Shown: in pieces, positions 42,343 through 50,677 of the stretch
How positions within the stretch are numbered: position 1 is the stretch's first letter
Layout: each line of letters starts with the position of its first letter
NCBI GenBank assembly: GCA_902778175.1
Contig: CACYWT010000020.1
Span: 16,007-80,006 of the forward strand
Length of the DNA stretch: 64,000 nt
Direction of reading: 5' to 3'
DNA from: an uncultured Ruminococcus sp.
GTDB taxonomy: Bacteria; Bacillota; Clostridia; Oscillospirales; Acutalibacteraceae
Position numbers and translations under genes: made by a program
Notes under the pieces: generated by a model
What the model was told of the DNA's origin: nothing
What the model saw: the letters and a program-made list of their open reading frames with translations, nothing else
The model's database searches: none

Positions 42343-43497
42343 ATGGATAATAATAACCAGACACCGGATAACAGAGAAAGCTCTCCGATCAGGGGGCTTT
42401 TTAAAAAGAATGAGGAAGCTTACAATAAGCATCAGCGTGAGATCAAAGAAGAAAAACAAAAGCTGATCGAGGAAGAACAGAAAAAACAGGAGGAAAAATC
42501 TGCTCCCGTAATACAGGATACCGCGCAGCAGCACGTTTCTGAGGTATCAGATGAAAATAAAGGCTTAGGCGGAAAAATGAGATCGTTTTTCGGAAAATTA
42601 AAGACGATAATCGCTCAGCCCGAAGATGCGGAATTTGATGCCTTTGATGATGATGAAGAAGAGCTTACCGGCATTTTCGCAAGGAAGAAAAATGTTCCTT
42701 CCGATGACAGGATCGCGGAAATGGTCATGGAGGAAAGAAAAGCTACCGCAGAAGCCGAAATAACGGAAAGCATCGCTCAGGCTGCCGGGGAAACAGCGCA
42801 GATCCGTTCCGGAAATGAAGAGGATATCGGGACAAGCGCAGTACTTTATTCCGTCCGCGGCGAAGATGATGAGGAAGTGACATATGACGCCTCCGAAACG
42901 CCGGCGGCCGTAAAGAAAGAACCTGAGCCGCCTGTACAGGAAACTGCCGGAGCTATCCGGGAACAGCCTGCTCAGCCCGAAGAAATATCTGCGGAAACAG
43001 CGCCGGCTGCTGATAGCGGAAAAACGGAGATCACTCTTGAAGCAATACTAAAGGCTAAGGAATCGGCAATACTGAAAACACCGATCACATACATACCTGA
43101 ACAGAATAAAACAGTCCTGTCGGAAAACGAGGATAAGACCGCAGCCGAAAATGTTCAGACAGGCGAGCTTTCGCATGACGCGCCAGCGCCAAAGCCGACA
43201 CCGGAAAAGGCACAGAATCATGAGCTTTCGCATGACGCGCCAGCGCCAAAGCCGACACCGGAAAAGGCACAGAATCATGAGCTTTCACATGACGCGCCGG
43301 CGTCCAAGCCGACACCGGAAAAAGCGCAGAATCATGAGCTTTCACATGACGCGCCGGCGTCCAAGCCGACACCGGAAAAAGCGCAGAATCATGAGCTTTC
43401 ACATCTACACCGGAAAAGGCGCAGGTCAGCGAGCTTTCGCATGACGGCGCAGCGGCTCAGAGCGTTATTCCCCAGAAAGATCTTGGCGAGGGAATAA
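42343..43497 (+). CDS. Disordered, repeat-rich N-terminal part of a frameshifted protein
   Basis: This 384-codon frame is Glu/Lys/Pro-rich and largely disordered by composition, with a basic/acidic coiled stretch (KHQREIKEEKQKLIEEEQKK) and an acidic EFDAFDDDEEELTGIF patch. From residue 275 it has four perfect-length 19-residue repeats (ELSHDAPAPKPTPEKAQNH and variants), then a fifth broken by a 19-base deletion at about 43405. After the break the frame encodes Arg-rich nonsense (LHRKRRRSASFRM) to a stop at 43497. The other frame continues smoothly into the protein at 43506-45653. The ATG follows GGAGG. The intact protein would have been about 1,070 residues. Confidence 0.75.
   Translation: MDNNNQTPDNRESSPIRGLFKKNEEAYNKHQREIKEEKQKLIEEEQKKQEEKSAPVIQDTAQQHVSEVSDENKGLGGKMRSFFGKLKTIIAQPEDAEFDAFDDDEEELTGIFARKKNVPSDDRIAEMVMEERKATAEAEITESIAQAAGETAQIRSGNEEDIGTSAVLYSVRGEDDEEVTYDASETPAAVKKEPEPPVQETAGAIREQPAQPEEISAETAPAADSGKTEITLEAILKAKESAILKTPITYIPEQNKTVLSENEDKTAAENVQTGELSHDAPAPKPTPEKAQNHELSHDAPAPKPTPEKAQNHELSHDAPASKPTPEKAQNHELSHDAPASKPTPEKAQNHELSHLHRKRRRSASFRMTAQRLRALFPRKILARE
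43165..43416 (+). repeat. 57-bp coding tandem repeat with a broken fifth unit
   Basis: Units at 43165-43221, 43222-43278, 43279-43335 and 43336-43392 encode ELSHDAP-KPTPEKAQNH. Units 1 and 2 are near-identical, and so are units 3 and 4, so they probably arose by pairwise duplication. The fifth unit begins at 43393 and lacks 19 bases after CACAT. Confidence 0.93.
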
Positions 43498-43505
43498 GTG
43501 AGCCG

Positions 43506-45653
43506 ATGGTATACCGCCACAGCGACAGTGTGCAGTTTGTGGTAATGGCAGGAAAATTTACCGCTACCGTCCGCAGGGAATATGAAAATATCCGCCGTAT
43601 CCGAGGCATACCGCCGACAGGAGGCGGAAAAACACAGCCTGCGGATACCGAAAGATCAGCCGCCGCACCGATCCCGAAAACCGTACCGGCGCCTAAGACG
43701 GAAAAATCTGCCGGAAAGAATCCTGCGGAAAAAATAACCGGGCAAAAGCCTGTCCCGGAAAAGGCTGAGGCTCAGCCGGAGGAACCCAAAAAGCCGCTTG
43801 AACTGAAACCGCCTAAGGAAAAGAAAAAGCTCGGTGCGCGTATCAAGGGGATATTTTCCGCCGAGGGTGACGTTTTTGATATCAATGAAGATGAATTTGT
43901 CGAGGAAAAGCCTGAGATCGCTGATTATGGCAGCGAAGAGGACGCCGACGAGATACGCAACGATATAAACTATAATTTCAGCAAGGTTTTTGCAAGGACG
44001 ATCGTTCTTGCAGTGACAAGCGTTCTTTCGGTAGTGATAGCCGTTATGGCGCAGGTCATGCCGTCCCTTTTCAATGATATACTGCGCAACGGCTGGCTTA
44101 TTTACGGAATAATCAGCTTCTTGCTGACCGCAACGGCTTTTTTTGCCGGAAGATATACGATAGTCAACGGACTTATGGCTCTTCGCCATATCAAAGGAAA
44201 CAGCGATACCGCTCCTGCGGTCGCCGCGCTCGGTTCCGCGATACAATCCGTAACAGCGCTGTTTCTGCCCGATGTATATGTCAACGGCACATATCATCTG
44301 TATTCATGCCTTGCAGTGCTTGCGCTTCTGTTCAACAGCGTCGGCAAGCTGCTCATAATCAAAAGGACGGCTGATAATTTCCGTTTCCTTTGCAGCGGCA
44401 AGGCAAGGCTTGCCGGAAAGATCTTTTCAGATGACGCAAATGCAAATAAATTCTGTACGGGTCTGCCGATACACCGCCCGATAATCGCATATATGAAAAA
44501 ATCCAGATTCATGAGCAATTTCCTGCATCTTTCCTATGCTTCCGATCCGGTTGAGGATAATGCGGCATTCCTTGCTCCTTTTACCGCTGTGCTGTCGCTT
44601 ATGTGCGGTATTGCATACGGCGTTATGAGATCGGATTTTGTCGGCGGAGTCTGCTCCTTTGCGCTGACCTCGTTCATAACTGTTCCTATATGCAGTCTTG
44701 TGGCTCTGAATATCCCGATGAAGAATCTGTGCTCCTCCTCTCTCAGAAAGGGCGCGATGGTCGTCGGATATGAGGCTGTCAATCAGTTCTGCGATACCAA
44801 TGCGATAATGCTTGAATCCGCGCAGCTTTACCCCAAGGGGAGTATTATCCTCAGCGGAATAAAGCCTTTTAATGAAAGCAAACTCAATGACGCGCTTCTT
44901 GCAGGGGCGTCCGTAAGCTTTGCGGTAGGCGGCGCAATGAGCCATGTTTTTGAAACGATAATACAGGATCGCCGCCATATGGTCCCGCCGGTAGACAGCG
45001 TATCCTATGATGATGAAATGGGACTTTCGGGCTGGATTGGCGGTCAGCGGATACTTCTCGGAAACAGGGAGCTTATGGAAAAGCATAATATTGATATGCC
45101 CCCGACGTCTGTTGAAGAAAAATACCGCCGCATGGGAAATGAGATCGCCTATATCTCAATGTCAGGCGAGCTTATAGCAATGTTTGTGCTTACCTATAAA
45201 GTTGACAGGGGGATCGCCCATGCGCTCAGGGAACTTACCGATAACGGAGTAAGCCTTATCGTGCGCACTATCGACCCGAATATCACACAGGAGCATATTG
45301 CACGGAAATTCAGCATCTATCAGAGATGTATCAAGATACTGCCGACCGGGCTGGGTACGATATGTCATAACGAGCTTACCGGAAGCGAACGCTCCTCGCG
45401 CGCATATGTCGCTACAAACGGCAGGGTAACTGCTTTTGCAGCCGCTCTTACCGGCTGTATCCGCATACGCTCGACAGTGACGATCGCAAAAATAATACAG
45501 GTGCTTGCGATAGTGCTCGGATTCATGCTTGTGAGCGTGATATCCTTTGTTTCCGGATTTGAGAAATTGGGCGGAGTAGAGCTGCTTCTCTATACCGGAT
45601 TCTGGTGCGCGGCTCTGATACTTGTTTCTGCCGTCGCAAGAAAGCTTTCCTGA
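43506..45653 (+). CDS. Degenerate P-type-ATPase-like membrane protein (frameshifted from the preceding frame)
   Basis: This frame is open from 43395, with a first ATG at 43506. After a charged linker come transmembrane helices from about 160 to 285 and 355 to 405, arranged as in heavy-metal P-type ATPases. The region equivalent to the phosphorylation site reads GAMVVGYEAVNQFCDTNAIM and LESAQLYPKG, so the invariant DKTGTLT is absent. The nucleotide-domain core GLSGWIGGQRILLGNREL is recognisable. The TGD motif is TID (VRTIDPNIT), and GDGxND is not found. A C-terminal helix pair follows. It is therefore probably catalytically dead as an ATPase. Function is unknown; the pumped ion of its ancestors cannot be told. 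Confidence 0.72.
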   Translation: MVYRHSDSVQFVVMAGKFTATVRREYENIRRIRGIPPTGGGKTQPADTERSAAAPIPKTVPAPKTEKSAGKNPAEKITGQKPVPEKAEAQPEEPKKPLELKPPKEKKKLGARIKGIFSAEGDVFDINEDEFVEEKPEIADYGSEEDADEIRNDINYNFSKVFARTIVLAVTSVLSVVIAVMAQVMPSLFNDILRNGWLIYGIISFLLTATAFFAGRYTIVNGLMALRHIKGNSDTAPAVAALGSAIQSVTALFLPDVYVNGTYHLYSCLAVLALLFNSVGKLLIIKRTADNFRFLCSGKARLAGKIFSDDANANKFCTGLPIHRPIIAYMKKSRFMSNFLHLSYASDPVEDNAAFLAPFTAVLSLMCGIAYGVMRSDFVGGVCSFALTSFITVPICSLVALNIPMKNLCSSSLRKGAMVVGYEAVNQFCDTNAIMLESAQLYPKGSIILSGIKPFNESKLNDALLAGASVSFAVGGAMSHVFETIIQDRRHMVPPVDSVSYDDEMGLSGWIGGQRILLGNRELMEKHNIDMPPTSVEEKYRRMGNEIAYISMSGELIAMFVLTYKVDRGIAHALRELTDNGVSLIVRTIDPNITQEHIARKFSIYQRCIKILPTGLGTICHNELTGSERSSRAYVATNGRVTAFAAALTGCIRIRSTVTIAKIIQVLAIVLGFMLVSVISFVSGFEKLGGVELLLYTGFWCAALILVSAVARKLS

Positions 45654-45722
45654 TGCAATACTGTGTATAAATAATGTCAGATGGCGCAGAGCCGTATCTG
45701 AAATATTAATTAATGGAAGGAT

Positions 45723-46376
45723 ATGTTAAAAATGTTGGTAGCGCCTTCGCTGCTTAGCTGTGATTTTGCAAAAATGGGCGAGGAGATCGTCCGTATAGAC
45801 CGTGCAGGAGCCGATCTTATTCATCTTGATGTAATGGACGGGCATTTTGTCCCGAATATTACGATAGGTCCCTCGGTAATAAAGGCTCTCAGACCATATA
45901 CCAGGCTTCCGTTTGACGTTCATCTGATGATATCCGATCCGCTGAGCTATATAGACGCATTTGCCGATGCCGGCGCGGATTATATAACCTTCCATGTGGA
46001 GGCGGATTCCGATATTGATGCTGCTATTGAAAAGATCCGCAGCCGCGGAGTAAAGCCCGGGATAGTGCTCAAGCCGAAAACCCCGGCGGAGGCGGCTTTC
46101 CCTTATCTTGATAAGGTGGATATGGTTCTTGTAATGACAGTAGAGCCGGGTTTCGGCGGACAGTCCTTCATGGCGGATATGATGCCGAAGGCGGAAAAGC
46201 TCCGCGCAGAGATCGACAGAAGGGGTCTGTCTGCGCTTATAGAGGCTGACGGAGGAATATCAGAAAAAAATGCTGCTGTCACTTCATCAGCGGGAATAGA
46301 TGTAGTCGTTTCTGGAACGGGAGTGTTCAGGGCTTCTGATCCTGCCGCAGCAATAAAAGCCATAAAGAACGCATGA
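45723..46376 (+). CDS. rpe: Ribulose-phosphate 3-epimerase
   Basis: It interconverts ribulose-5-phosphate and xylulose-5-phosphate in the pentose phosphate pathway. The 217-residue TIM barrel has VAPSLLSCDFAKMGEE, the metal-binding LIHLDVMDGHFVPN, DVHLMI, VEPGFGGQSFM and EADGGI, with the expected His and Asp ligands. The ATG at 45723 is only two bases from GGAAGG, and an ATG at 45732 is 11 bases away, so the exact start is uncertain. In Bacillus rpe lies next to rsgA; here it has moved away. Confidence 0.95.
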   Translation: MLKMLVAPSLLSCDFAKMGEEIVRIDRAGADLIHLDVMDGHFVPNITIGPSVIKALRPYTRLPFDVHLMISDPLSYIDAFADAGADYITFHVEADSDIDAAIEKIRSRGVKPGIVLKPKTPAEAAFPYLDKVDMVLVMTVEPGFGGQSFMADMMPKAEKLRAEIDRRGLSALIEADGGISEKNAAVTSSAGIDVVVSGTGVFRASDPAAAIKAIKNA

Positions 46377-46382
46377 TACATA

Positions 46383-46412
46383 AAGAACCGTCACGGGGTG
46401 GCGGTTCTTTTC
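46383..46412 (+). terminator. Terminator after rpe
   Basis: AAGAACCG (46383-46390) pairs with CGGTTCTT (46402-46409), followed by a short T run. It is between rpe and mntP. Confidence 0.75.
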
Positions 46413-46459
46413 ATATTTCGGAAATACGGACCATATTATTTAAGGTAGGTGATGATATC

Positions 46460-47017
46460 ATGATAGTAACTTCTGCGATTATCGGCGCAGCGCTGGCGGC
46501 AGATGCTTTTGCAGTATCGGTGGTCTGCGGCGCTGCCGACAGGACAAGAAAATACTCGGGCGCTTTATTTACAGCAGGGGCGTTTGCTTTGTTTCAGTTG
46601 TTTATGCCGATCGTCGGCTGGAGCATCGGCAAGGTCGGCAGCAGGGCGGCGGAGGGCTTTGACCATATCATTGCCTTCGGTATACTTGTTTTTCTCGGCA
46701 TCAAAATGATGTTTGACAGCCGCGACAGCGTGGGAAAGGAGATCAGACCATTTTCGCTGCGCTCACTTGTGCTTCTTGCCGTTGCGACGAGCATTGACGC
46801 CCTTACTGTCGGTATTGCCCTGCCTGCCGCCGCGCAGATCAATGCTTTGCCTGAGCTTCTGACGGCTGTTGCAGTGATCGGCGCTGTGACTTTTATAATG
46901 TGTCTTGCAGGTTATCTTTCCGGCAGAAGACTGCGAAAACTTGATCCGCAGATCGCCATGCTTGCAGGAGGCGCTGTGCTTATTCTTGTGGGGATAAAGA
47001 CGCTTATCGCAGGATAA
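46460..47017 (+). CDS. mntP: Manganese efflux pump MntP
   Basis: This six-helix membrane protein of about 185 residues exports Mn(II). It shows the two pseudo-symmetric motifs with membrane Asp residues, GAALAADAFAVSVVCGA near the start and AVATSIDALTVGIALP in the second half, as in the MntP (YebN) family. The ATG at 46460 follows an AGGTGATG site; the earlier in-frame codons lie in the rpe terminator region and are ignored. No yybP-ykoY-type riboswitch could be recognised in the 80 bases upstream. yunB follows at 43 bases. Confidence 0.9.
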   Translation: MIVTSAIIGAALAADAFAVSVVCGAADRTRKYSGALFTAGAFALFQLFMPIVGWSIGKVGSRAAEGFDHIIAFGILVFLGIKMMFDSRDSVGKEIRPFSLRSLVLLAVATSIDALTVGIALPAAAQINALPELLTAVAVIGAVTFIMCLAGYLSGRRLRKLDPQIAMLAGGAVLILVGIKTLIAG

Positions 47018-47060
47018 CATTATTTTCGCCTTTGTATATTATATACAGAGGTGATTTTTT

Positions 47061-47708
47061 ATGCGCAGGACAGTCTATGATAAGAAAAAACGATCTCTTG
47101 TGATAAGAATATGTATTGCCCTGCTGATCGTTTTTTTTCTGGTGTTATTCCTGCTTGAAATGAAGATCAAGCCCGTAACACGCAGTATTGCGATGGTACA
47201 GGCAAGGAGCTTTGCTGCTTCCGCGATAAATGAAACAGTTACAGAGGTTCTGGAGGAAATGCAGATCACTCCTGATTCCCTTGAGATCGTCAGTGTCCGT
47301 GACGGCGGAGAACTTGCGTCACTCAGCACGAATACCGTTATTGTCAATAAACTCAAAAATATGATAACTCTCCGTGTTCAGCAGGCGATCTCAGATATAA
47401 AGAACAAACGTATAGAAATACCGCTTGGTACTGTTCTCGGGACGGAAATATGGAACGGAATGGGGCCGGGAGTGCCGGTATATATTTCTCTTTCGGGCAG
47501 CGTAAACAGCGATTTTGAAGAGAAACTTGAAAGCGGCGGAATAAACCAGACAGTACATAAGCTGTCGGTCAGGGTATGCGCGGATATCCAGGTCATAATG
47601 CCGTCGGGAAGCGGCAGCGAAAGGGTCGAAACTACTGTTCTGATCGGAGAAACCGTAATTGTCGGCAAAACTCCTGACGGAATATGTACGGGCTTGTACA
47701 ACAGGTGA
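47061..47708 (+). CDS. yunB: Sporulation protein YunB
   Basis: This 215-residue sporulation protein has an N-terminal membrane anchor (about 14-33, VIRICIALLIVFFLVLFLL) followed by an extracytoplasmic domain. The domain has ARSFAASAINETVTEVLEEM, IEIPLGTVLGTEIWNGMGP and VYISLSGSVNSDFEEKLESG, all YunB family words. In Bacillus, yunB is expressed in the mother cell under sigma-E and is needed for efficient sporulation; its mechanism is not known. A GAGGTG site precedes the ATG. It adds to the sporulation content of the window. Confidence 0.9.
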   Translation: MRRTVYDKKKRSLVIRICIALLIVFFLVLFLLEMKIKPVTRSIAMVQARSFAASAINETVTEVLEEMQITPDSLEIVSVRDGGELASLSTNTVIVNKLKNMITLRVQQAISDIKNKRIEIPLGTVLGTEIWNGMGPGVPVYISLSGSVNSDFEEKLESGGINQTVHKLSVRVCADIQVIMPSGSGSERVETTVLIGETVIVGKTPDGICTGLYNR

Positions 47709-47903
47709 ATATAATAGTAAATCATATCGGATTTCCATATAATTATGTATAAAAGTTTCGACAAAAAAGAAGCTATTTTGTACTAATAATAAAATTGTTT
47801 TTTATTCCCCAAAAGAATATTAAGTGCTTTGCTATGTAATATGATTGATATGTACGAAAAAAAGAATAATAAGAAATAAGAAAGAAAAATGGAGGACAGG
47901 AAT

Positions 47904-49568
47904 ATGACCTTCGATCATACTATCATGATGCAGATCATCCTCGCATTAGGCGGTCTCGGACTTTTTCTTTACGGAATGAGACTTATGGGTGAAGGACTTG
48001 AGCTTGCTGCAGGCGCCAATCTTCGCACACTGCTTGAAAAACTGACTACCAACCGTTTTCTCGGCGCAATTGTCGGTATAGTAGTTACAGCGATAATCCA
48101 GAGTTCCACAGCCGTATCGGTCATGTGCGTAGGCTTTGTAAATGCTTCGATCATGAATCTCAGTCAGGCTATGGGCGTAATTATGGGTGCCACGATCGGT
48201 ACCACGGTTACAAGTGTACTGTTGTCGATTCAGATTTCCGATTATGCTCCGATCGCAATATTTATCGGTGCATTTATGGTTGTTCTTAGTAAAAAGAACA
48301 ATACCAAATATATCGGACAGATCATTGCAGGTTTCGGCATATTATTCTTCGGAATGACTACGATGAGTTCAAACCTGAAACCCCTTGCATCGTCCGATCA
48401 GTTCTCTTCGATAATCACCTCCGTCAGCAATCCATTTGTCGGAATAATATTCGGCATTGCTTTTGCTGCATTTATCCAGAGCTCGTCGGCTGCTGTCGGC
48501 GTATTGCAGGCTCTCGGCGCGGCAGGCGCGCTCGCGCTGCCCGATGCCGTATATATGGTTTACGGTATCCATATCGGTGCCTGCATAACGGCGGTTATTT
48601 CATCTATAGGAGCTACTAAAGCCGCAAAACGGACGGCGCTGTCCTATGTATTGTTCACGACGTTCGGTACGTTGATATTCACATTCCTTTCGATGTTTAC
48701 GCCGTTTGACGCATTCATACAGAAGGTTACGGAAAATGTTCCGTTCCAGATCTCTCTTGTACACATAATTTCCAGCATTGTTGCTACTCTTGTGCTTTTG
48801 CCGCTTGAGGGCGCTATCATAAAGCTTGCCTGTATTATCATTCCGGGTGATGAAGAAGCGGAAATGGAAGCAAGCCGCCTGAAATTCGTGGACGAACGTA
48901 TGCTCAAGACTCCGCCCTTTGCAGTATCGCAGATCACAAAGGAGATCGAGCGCATGGGCAGACTGTCCAGGAAGAATTTCGAGCGTTCGATGGACGCATT
49001 TATCAATCAGGACGAAAAGCTTATCGCTGAGGTAGAGGCAAATGAAGAGGTAATAGACTATCTCAATATGGCGATAACGAATTATCTTGTCAAGCTCAAC
49101 GGTCTTAATCTTGAGGACAGCGACCGCTTGAAGATAGGCTCATACTATCATGTTGTCAGTGATATGGAGCGTATCGGTGACCATGCGGAGAATATCTGCG
49201 AGCTTGCACAGAATCTTATCCGCAAGGAAGAAACCTTCAGTCCGGGCGCTCTGGAAGAGGTCACAAATATGCGATCGCTGGTCGAAAATATAATCGACGA
49301 TTCTCTGAAAATGTTCAAGGCGAGCCATGTTGATCCCAAGATGATCGACCTTGTAAGCAATACCGAGGAAGAGATCGACGAAAAGACTGCCGAATACAAG
49401 GATAATCATATTGAGCGTCTGAGTAACGGTACCTGCAATGCAACTGTGGGAACACTGTTTATGGAGCTTTTGACGAACCTTGAAAGAATTGCCGACCACA
49501 GTACGAATATAGCTTTTTCAATGTATCCGAAAACAGGGAAGGTAAAGCTTGAAAAACAGCAGGCATAA
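47904..49568 (+). CDS. Na/Pi cotransporter family protein with PhoU domain
   Basis: The protein is about 554 residues long. The membrane half (about 1-310) has two inverted repeats marked by IQSSTAVSVMCVGFV and IQSSSAAVGVLQALG, typical of NaPi-II/NptA transporters. The C-terminal cytosolic half (about 335-545) is a PhoU-like four-helix domain (DMERIGDHAENICELAQNL and ERIADHSTNIAFSM). It would import phosphate with sodium. The ATG at 47904 is favoured because GGAGGACAGGAAT lies just before it, while the upstream in-frame ATG (47889) contains that site in its own codons. A terminator follows. Confidence 0.9.
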   Translation: MTFDHTIMMQIILALGGLGLFLYGMRLMGEGLELAAGANLRTLLEKLTTNRFLGAIVGIVVTAIIQSSTAVSVMCVGFVNASIMNLSQAMGVIMGATIGTTVTSVLLSIQISDYAPIAIFIGAFMVVLSKKNNTKYIGQIIAGFGILFFGMTTMSSNLKPLASSDQFSSIITSVSNPFVGIIFGIAFAAFIQSSSAAVGVLQALGAAGALALPDAVYMVYGIHIGACITAVISSIGATKAAKRTALSYVLFTTFGTLIFTFLSMFTPFDAFIQKVTENVPFQISLVHIISSIVATLVLLPLEGAIIKLACIIIPGDEEAEMEASRLKFVDERMLKTPPFAVSQITKEIERMGRLSRKNFERSMDAFINQDEKLIAEVEANEEVIDYLNMAITNYLVKLNGLNLEDSDRLKIGSYYHVVSDMERIGDHAENICELAQNLIRKEETFSPGALEEVTNMRSLVENIIDDSLKMFKASHVDPKMIDLVSNTEEEIDEKTAEYKDNHIERLSNGTCNATVGTLFMELLTNLERIADHSTNIAFSMYPKTGKVKLEKQQA

Positions 49569-49601
49569 ATAATTGCGAAAACAGAATATCTTACATAACA
49601 A

Positions 49602-49638
49602 AAGAGGAAGCATCTGTAATGATGTCTCCTCTTTTTTA
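49602..49638 (+). terminator. Terminator after the Na/Pi transporter
   Basis: AGAGGA and TCCTCT, with inner ATC/GAT, form a stem followed by TTTTTT. It runs directly into the triple-hairpin repeat. Confidence 0.8.
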
Positions 49639-49729
49639 AAAGCTTTGCTTTCAACAAGCAAAGGCAAGCCGTAGGCTTGCTGTCGTTCAGTGGGAGATTT
49701 TTACTCCCACTGAACGGATATATGGCACC
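49634..49729. repeat. Triple-hairpin repeat, full copy
   Basis: In order: TTTTAAAAGCTTTGC; a hairpin GCTTTG/CAAAGG; a perfect GCAAGCCgtaGGCTTGC hairpin; then CGTTCAGTGGGAG pairing with CTCCCACTGAACG (13 bp) around ATTTTTA; and GGATATATGGCACC. The right part overlaps the last codons of the glycosyltransferase at 49701-50660. The copy at 63905-64000 is nearly identical. Confidence 0.9.
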
Positions 49730-50660
49730 TATGTTCCGGAAGTTCCGGCGTTTTTCCGTCCGGCTTGTAGCTGCCTGAAACAAGATATCTGTAAAGCTTT
49801 TTGTTTATCTCAAAATTCTTTTTCAGCTCTTTTAAATTCTTGGAAAGAACATGAAGACGCAGAACGGAATAGATATTGACAAGCTCCATTTTTTTTGCGC
49901 AGCGTTTTATTGCCTTGCTGAATTTCTCATATTCGCCCCTGCTCTGGATATAATCCCTGCACATCAGTATTGACAGCATAAGATCGTCGATCTTTTTTGA
50001 ATTCATCGTTGCAAGAATACTTCCCGGGCGCTTGACGTAATAATACAGGAAACGGTTGCTGACAGCGACCTTGTTTGCGTGGAATATCAGTTTTGGGGAA
50101 GTAGCGATATCCTCAAAATACATTGTCGGATAGCGGATATCATTATCAGAGAAAAGGCTGCGTTTGTACATTTTGTTCCATGCATAGCTGTGCAGCAGCT
50201 TGTCCCTGAGAATCAGATCAAGAGCCTTATCCCTTTGGAGCACTCCCTTTTTCGGATTGATCGAAGGTATAAGTATCCCGAACTTTATGAAATCATGCCA
50301 GAAACGACAGTATGAAATATCCGCATCATTTTTCTGACATTCGTTATAAAGCACTTTCAGGTAATCCTCATGAACGAAATCATCGCTGTCAACAAAGACG
50401 ATATATTTGCCCCTTGCGCGGTCAAGACCAAAATTTCTTGCATCGGAAAGACCGCCGTTTTCCTTATGGAAGATCATGAAGCGTTTATCGTCAGAAGCAA
50501 TTTTTTCAGCTATTGCCATACTGTTGTCCGGTGTGCCGTCATCAATAAGCAATGCCTCGAAATCCCCGAAGGTCTGTTTTTTCAGCGACATAAGACATTT
50601 GCCGAGATATTTTTCTACGTTGTATATAGGGACTATAACAGAAATCGCCGGTGTCGGCAT
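49701..50660 (-). CDS. Glycosyltransferase family 2 (distal)
   Basis: This 319-residue GT-A fold glycosyltransferase starts PAISVIVPIYNVEKYLGKCL, has the nucleotide-sugar region LLIDDGTPDNS and the metal-binding YIVFVDSDDF at about 90-99. Such enzymes transfer sugars to lipid carriers or surface polymers; donor and acceptor are not predictable. The last nine codons and stop (RCHISVQWE) lie in the triple-hairpin repeat, so the natural C-terminus may have been replaced. It follows the second glycosyltransferase by 17 bases and the flippase-like gene upstream on the same strand. Confidence 0.88.
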   Translation of the reverse strand: MPTPAISVIVPIYNVEKYLGKCLMSLKKQTFGDFEALLIDDGTPDNSMAIAEKIASDDKRFMIFHKENGGLSDARNFGLDRARGKYIVFVDSDDFVHEDYLKVLYNECQKNDADISYCRFWHDFIKFGILIPSINPKKGVLQRDKALDLILRDKLLHSYAWNKMYKRSLFSDNDIRYPTMYFEDIATSPKLIFHANKVAVSNRFLYYYVKRPGSILATMNSKKIDDLMLSILMCRDYIQSRGEYEKFSKAIKRCAKKMELVNIYSVLRLHVLSKNLKELKKNFEINKKLYRYLVSGSYKPDGKTPELPEHRCHISVQWE

Positions 50661-50677
50661 AAACTCACCTCATAAAG

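Noticed and set aside
43048..43402. Minus-strand ORFs across the coding repeats
   Set aside because: They are shadows of the repeat. Their peptides repeat only because the plus-strand coding repeat does.
43165..43416. Regular 57-bp repeats considered as a CRISPR array
   Set aside because: There are no unique spacers. The units are contiguous and encode a 19-residue peptide repeat in frame.
46376..46460. Manganese (yybP-ykoY) riboswitch upstream of mntP
   Set aside because: The gap is short and mostly occupied by the rpe terminator. The conserved loops of that class are not seen.
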